Of a stretch of 64,000 bases of DNA, positions 61,501-64,000 are shown piece by piece. The notes under the pieces are model-generated. The model was given only the letters and a program-made list of their open reading frames with translations, searched no databases and had not been told where the DNA came from. The DNA is from Spirochaetota bacterium. Its GTDB lineage: Bacteria > Spirochaetota > UBA4802 > JAKQUI01. Where the stretch lies: assembly GCA_029562645.1 (NCBI GenBank), contig JAKQUI010000049.1, positions 1-64,000 on the forward strand, read 5' to 3'. How positions within the stretch are numbered: position 1 is the first letter of the stretch; every line of letters starts with the position of its first letter. The position numbers and the translations under genes were made by a program.

Positions 61501-61685
61501 CCGTCCATGCCCGGGCCCAGGTCGATGTCCATGAGGACCAGGTCGACCGCCGGGTCCTTCGCCGCCGACACCGCCGCGGCCCCGGAATGCGCCGTCACGA
61601 CAGCATAGCCATATCGTCGAAGCGTGTCTGATTCCGCAAGGGCGAGGATGGCCTCATCCTCGACGAGCAAGATGGTATGCGCCAT
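58566..61685 (-). CDS. REC-PAS-GAF-PAS histidine kinase of the HisKA_2 type
   Basis: The start at ATG 61685 has GGAG 7 nt upstream; in-frame codons further upstream show no homology. The 1039-residue soluble protein has an N-terminal receiver (about 1-120, LLVEDEAILAL, acceptor in VLMDIDLGPGMDG), two PAS domains (about 145-265 and 275-395), a GAF domain (about 410-570) with an unusual Cys cluster (ECMCGNVICG...WSNC), two more PAS domains (about 580-700 and 710-825), and a transmitter with LLAELQHRVKNSLALISSLV (HisKA_2 phospho-His) and HATPase with NELLTNAFKYAFPG and GMGMQLV. The N-terminal receiver type is frequent in spirochaetes. It is divergent from the sensor at 61939. Confidence 0.93.
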   Translation of the reverse strand: MAHTILLVEDEAILALAESDTLRRYGYAVVTAHSGAAAVSAAKDPAVDLVLMDIDLGPGMDGTEAAARILRDRDIPIVFLSSHTEPAIVEKTETITSYGYVVKDSGDTVLDASIKMAYRLFAANSELKKKEALLKESEEKYRLLYEQAGLGIGYYTPEGVVISFNEQALANMGARSEDVVGKSIHDLFPDAEAERYMGRLMQALESDESAEYEDGVDLPAGSFCFSTVFRRIRDERGSVIGVQLISKNVTERKRAEDALRESERKLHHIEKNIPGILFQARVAPGGSLRFTYVSPRAYDLFGFHLALDDPRWEPGINMHPDDRERYLQAIASAIASGGDFEFEGRFKPIEGKIPWFQAIATASRIGNELVYNGVIIDITERKLVERELEASERILALINESADLRTLMRGIAAYLYEWSGCEAIGIRLREGEDFPYFEYRGFDEEFIRLENSLCVTDLDGQLLRDDVGNPVIECMCGNVICGRIDPAKPFFTQQGSFWSNCTTELLATTTEADRQAQTRNRCNGMGYESVALIPLRDTGVTFGLLQLNDRRRDRFSPTIIRTLERIADRIAIALAHHHMRAKLEEREERFRLFVDYTYDWEYWIDPDGGFRYVSPSCERITGYSAREFMDDKDLLERIVHADDRSRYRDHIRESRSPDCPACDCTVDFRVVARTGEVRWIGHRCQPVFGVAGQWLGVRGSNRDITERKNAEQALAGSEERFRTLFEYAPVLIDAFDENGRCILWNKECERVFGWTMDDINAHEDPLALFYPDPEVRREVVSSVTAIPRNSFREWHPVTREGIELTTQWANFMLPDGMVINIGMDFTERRKAEEALAAALEEKTALLAELQHRVKNSLALISSLVSLQASGAADDSTRAVLMDVESRIMSIARLYGQLYESGGYARIDLRDYLTRIINGVQMGYMARQGVRIRASIDFATCSFKTASSLGIILNELLTNAFKYAFPGERTGAVSVSLTRKDESFALHVEDDGAGLPPGFDLESSQGMGMQLVRLLAKQHRGAAVVDPGGRASFTVTVVAD

Positions 61686-61938
61686 TCCGCTTCTCCCGTA
61701 CGCATCGCGGTCTTCATCTGTGTTCCCCTTCGCCCCCCGGATCGGGGCCGCGATGCGCCATGGGATCGAGCGATCCCATGGCGATATCAGCCCCCCCTCG
61801 AAGAAGGAAATCAAGCGCTTTTTTCCATTTTTTGATCCCGCTACGAGCGGATGGCAGCTGACCGCGAACCAGAGATTGTCTTGACAGAAATCATGAGATC
61901 TAAATCGATTATTGCGGAATATATATAGCGAACGGAAC
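61686..61938. promoter_or_regulatory. Divergent control region between two sensor genes
   Basis: The 253-bp gap separates the divergent starts of the HisKA_2 kinase and the duplicated 7TM sensor. It includes the inverted pair GGGATCGA/TCGATCCC-like text near 61762-61778 (CATGGGATCGAGCGATCCCATGG is a near-perfect palindrome) and an AT-rich stretch at 61885-61925 with a TATATATAG box. I take it as a shared promoter/operator region. Confidence 0.45.
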
Positions 61939-64000
61939 ATGGAAGGCATCCTCGCAAAGCTAAACATATACCTCATCCCGCCGATGCTCTTTTTGGCGAC
62001 GGGTTTTTCACTCGCCATCTTCTCGCTCGCGAAGGGCAAGCGCCAGCGCGATACCGTCACCTTCGCCCTCCTCAGCCTCTGGTGGTCGCTCCTCTCCATC
62101 GTCTTCGTCTCCCATCACCTGTTCAAGGGAGACACGGGACTCATCATGACGATCGAGCGCGTGGTGCACTGCGCGTACGTGTTCATTCCGTTCATCGGCA
62201 TCCAGTTCTTTCACGCCATGACCGGGTATCGCAATCGCGCGATCGTCATCACGTCCTTTGCGCTCAGCGCGATGATTTCGCTGACCACGTTCTCGGACCA
62301 TTACATCTATGGACTCTGGGAATACCAGTGGGGATACATCGCGAAGGGCGGGATCATCTTCCAGCTGTTCGGCGCATACAGCTTCATCGTGCTGATATAC
62401 GGCATCGTCCTGTTCATCAAAACGATGCGCGCCGAGGCCGACCCGGTCGTTCGCCTGAAGCTGCGCTACCTGATGATCTCAATGTTCATCATCGCATTGT
62501 TGTCGCAGTTCAATATTCCGGCCATGAATGGGATCGACGTCTACCCGATGGGAAACTTCGCCTTCCTGCCGATGCTGCTCATGGCCTGGGGCATCTACCG
62601 CCACGACGTGATCCAGATCAACCGGTACGCCAAACGCAGGCTCACGGGGATCGCGATTCGGATCATCGTGGTTGTCGGCCTCGTCGTGATGCTGGCGGTC
62701 GCCTGGTGGGCGCTGTCCGGGACCGATTTCGCCACCCTTGCCCGAAAAACCGTCCCGTACGGACTGCCGCCCCTCCTGTCGTTTCTGTTCTGTTCGTTTC
62801 TTTCGGTCATGGGCCTGCGCGTCGGGGCGAACCGGCGCGAATCGTTCGTCTTCAGCTTCCTGACGCTCGGCTACACCTTCCTGAGCCTGGACATCTTCAT
62901 CAACTGCGTGACCGATGTTCCCGAGATCGCCCTGCGCGCGAGCCGCATGAGCCACGTCATGGTGGTGCTTCTCCCGTCGCTGTTCGTGCATCTCAATCGC
63001 GTGATAACCCGACGCAAAAGCGAGCGCCCCCTGCCATATGTCCTCTACGCCGTGAGTGCGCTCCTGGTCCCGTTCACGCAATCGGACTGGTATCTCAGCG
63101 GCGTGTACAGTTTCTCGTGGGGTTTTTTCGCGAAAACAGGCCTTCTTTTCAACGTGGTGATCCTGCTCTCGACGTTTTCGACGATCTACTCGATGGGCAT
63201 CATCATTCTCGCGTATCGGAACACCGCCAGCGCGCACAGCAAGCAGCGCCTGCTGTTTTTCCTGCTGGGCGCCATGTCCGGGGCGATCATGTCCATGGGC
63301 AACTTCCCGGCCATGAACGGCATGGACATCTACCCCGCCGGGAACTTCATCTTCGTCCCGATGACCTTCTTCGCCATCGGCCTCTATCGGTACAATCGCG
63401 ACGAGATGGTCCTGTTCGCGAGCAATGCGGCCTACTACCTGGTGCTCGCCGCCTGCGTCGCGGCGCTGTCCGCGGCAATCGCGCGGTTCAACGACTCGCC
63501 CCTGCTGCATGCCGCGGCCGTACTCGCACTGGTCGCCATGATTATCTTCGCCGGCTCCTGGCGGCGCCTCTCCGCGAAAATCTTCAGCGGGCGCAAGACC
63601 GGCCTCAACCGCACCTTCGAGCGGCTGGGCACCGTTCTTTCGAAGTGCAGGAGCTTCGACGAGATCGGCCGGGCGGTCGCCGCTGCGGCGTTTGAAGATC
63701 TCCGCGCCCAGCGCTGCACGATGCTCTTCTTCGACGGCGACTCGAACGTCTTCACCGGCCTTGAGCGCGCTCACGGCGCGCCGGTCAGTGTCGATGAGGC
63801 CGGGACCGCGAACGCCGAAGCGCCCCTCGTCATCGACGCGGATCATCCCCTTCTCGCCTTGTACGCCCAGCGCCGTCCCGTGTTTCGGCAGGAAGAGATC
63901 GAGGAATGGCTCCTGTACCACGACGGTCCGCTCGCGACCGACGACCCGATCCGCCGCGCCGAGTTATCGGTGCCGGTCCATTACGAAGACCACATCACCG
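61939..64000 (+). CDS. Membrane sensor with duplicated seven-helix domain and GAF (3' end outside window)
   Basis: The frame is open from ATG 61939 to the right edge (687 residues visible, no stop). Residues about 1-220 and about 240-465 each look like the HisKN-7TM sensor region, and both end with the same landmark: FNIPAMNGIDVYPMGNF then WGIYRHDVI, and NFPAMNGMDIYPAGNF then IGLYRYNRD. About 14-16 helices result. After a third hydrophobic stretch (about 475-530) a GAF-like domain begins near 555 (FERLGTVLSKCRSFDEIGRAV). Such N-termini usually lead to a kinase, phosphatase or cyclase output, which must lie beyond the window. No strong ribosome site is seen. Confidence 0.85.
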   Translation, partial: MEGILAKLNIYLIPPMLFLATGFSLAIFSLAKGKRQRDTVTFALLSLWWSLLSIVFVSHHLFKGDTGLIMTIERVVHCAYVFIPFIGIQFFHAMTGYRNRAIVITSFALSAMISLTTFSDHYIYGLWEYQWGYIAKGGIIFQLFGAYSFIVLIYGIVLFIKTMRAEADPVVRLKLRYLMISMFIIALLSQFNIPAMNGIDVYPMGNFAFLPMLLMAWGIYRHDVIQINRYAKRRLTGIAIRIIVVVGLVVMLAVAWWALSGTDFATLARKTVPYGLPPLLSFLFCSFLSVMGLRVGANRRESFVFSFLTLGYTFLSLDIFINCVTDVPEIALRASRMSHVMVVLLPSLFVHLNRVITRRKSERPLPYVLYAVSALLVPFTQSDWYLSGVYSFSWGFFAKTGLLFNVVILLSTFSTIYSMGIIILAYRNTASAHSKQRLLFFLLGAMSGAIMSMGNFPAMNGMDIYPAGNFIFVPMTFFAIGLYRYNRDEMVLFASNAAYYLVLAACVAALSAAIARFNDSPLLHAAAVLALVAMIIFAGSWRRLSAKIFSGRKTGLNRTFERLGTVLSKCRSFDEIGRAVAAAAFEDLRAQRCTMLFFDGDSNVFTGLERAHGAPVSVDEAGTANAEAPLVIDADHPLLALYAQRRPVFRQEEIEEWLLYHDGPLATDDPIRRAELSVPVHYEDHIT

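Noticed and set aside
62479-63921. Minus-strand frame near the right edge, and a plus-strand frame at 62082-63695
   Set aside because: Both overlap the open frame from 61939, which encodes regular transmembrane helices and two copies of a conserved motif; the other frames are Arg-rich shadows.
1-64000. CRISPR arrays, tRNA or rRNA genes
   Set aside because: No regularly spaced repeats of 24-40 bp and no cloverleaf-like or rRNA-like stretches were noticed in the few noncoding gaps. This was by eye, so a tRNA scan could still find something.

Overview
This is a GC-rich bacterial window (coding density above 90 percent, most gene starts coupled or overlapping) with an envelope- and signalling-heavy gene set. 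PAS-rich sensor kinases, a REC-PAS-GAF-HisKA_2 kinase, a FecR/OmpA hybrid, predicted lipoproteins with a loose lipobox and many two-transmembrane proteins suggest a Gram-negative, free-living anaerobe or facultative anaerobe. The N-terminal REC region of the HisKA_2 kinase looks like those common in Spirochaetota, so a spirochaete is my best guess. That is inference from family resemblance, not a marker-gene call.

Region 1 (1-7.3 kb) is accessory DNA. An IS3-type element, of which only the right end is in view, has inserted into the specificity gene of a type I restriction system (hsdS truncated, hsdR intact, hsdM not in view). A DUF6266-like protein, a Uma2-family nuclease and a YhhN-like membrane protein follow. 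Four related miniature repeat elements lie between these genes, three of them within 2 nt of a stop codon and one 11 nt away; I see none in the rest of the window. Region 2 (7.3-12.5 kb) has a cyclic-nucleotide-binding diguanylate cyclase, an L,D-transpeptidase/VanX-type dipeptidase fusion, and a 776-residue three-domain protein: a catalytically degenerate isochorismatase fold, a TCAD9-like phosphotransferase and a dual-specificity phosphatase. Region 3 (12.7-18.8 kb) is a tightly packed unit of three glycosyltransferases, a radical SAM/SPASM protein, a lipoprotein and two small unknowns, closed by an intrinsic terminator.

Region 4 (18.9-23 kb) holds a secreted glutaredoxin-CAP fusion, a YidB-NfeD-SPFH run and a VapBC-type toxin-antitoxin pair. 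Region 5 (23-34.4 kb) is signalling: a response regulator, a PAS/SpoIIE phosphatase, a papain-like candidate, then a five-gene run (chemoreceptor, SNase-like protein, K+ channel, metallo-beta-lactamase fold, hybrid histidine kinase).

Region 6 (34.5-48.2 kb) is the metabolic core: a membrane-bound group 4 [NiFe] hydrogenase of formate-hydrogenlyase type (HycC, E, D, F, G plus the maturation protease HycI). It is preceded by a molybdopterin-oxidoreductase-like protein lacking the Cys/Sec position of formate dehydrogenases, and by an iron-sulfur/flavoprotein pair like the beta and gamma subunits of NAD(P)-linked hydrogenases. This suggests a complex that exchanges electrons between NAD(P)H (or ferredoxin) and H2 with ion translocation, more than a true formate hydrogenlyase. 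Three two-component genes follow directly; the last carries a frameshift.

Region 7 (48.2-64 kb) contains a nucleotidyltransferase/small-protein cassette flanked by direct repeats derived from the 3' end of the neighbouring OmpA-like gene, a pair of zinc-ribbon/propeller membrane proteins, alanine racemase, several small membrane proteins, a secreted propeller-like repeat protein, a large REC-PAS-GAF histidine kinase, and the start of a sensor with a duplicated seven-helix domain that runs off the right edge. I saw no rRNA, tRNA or CRISPR array.
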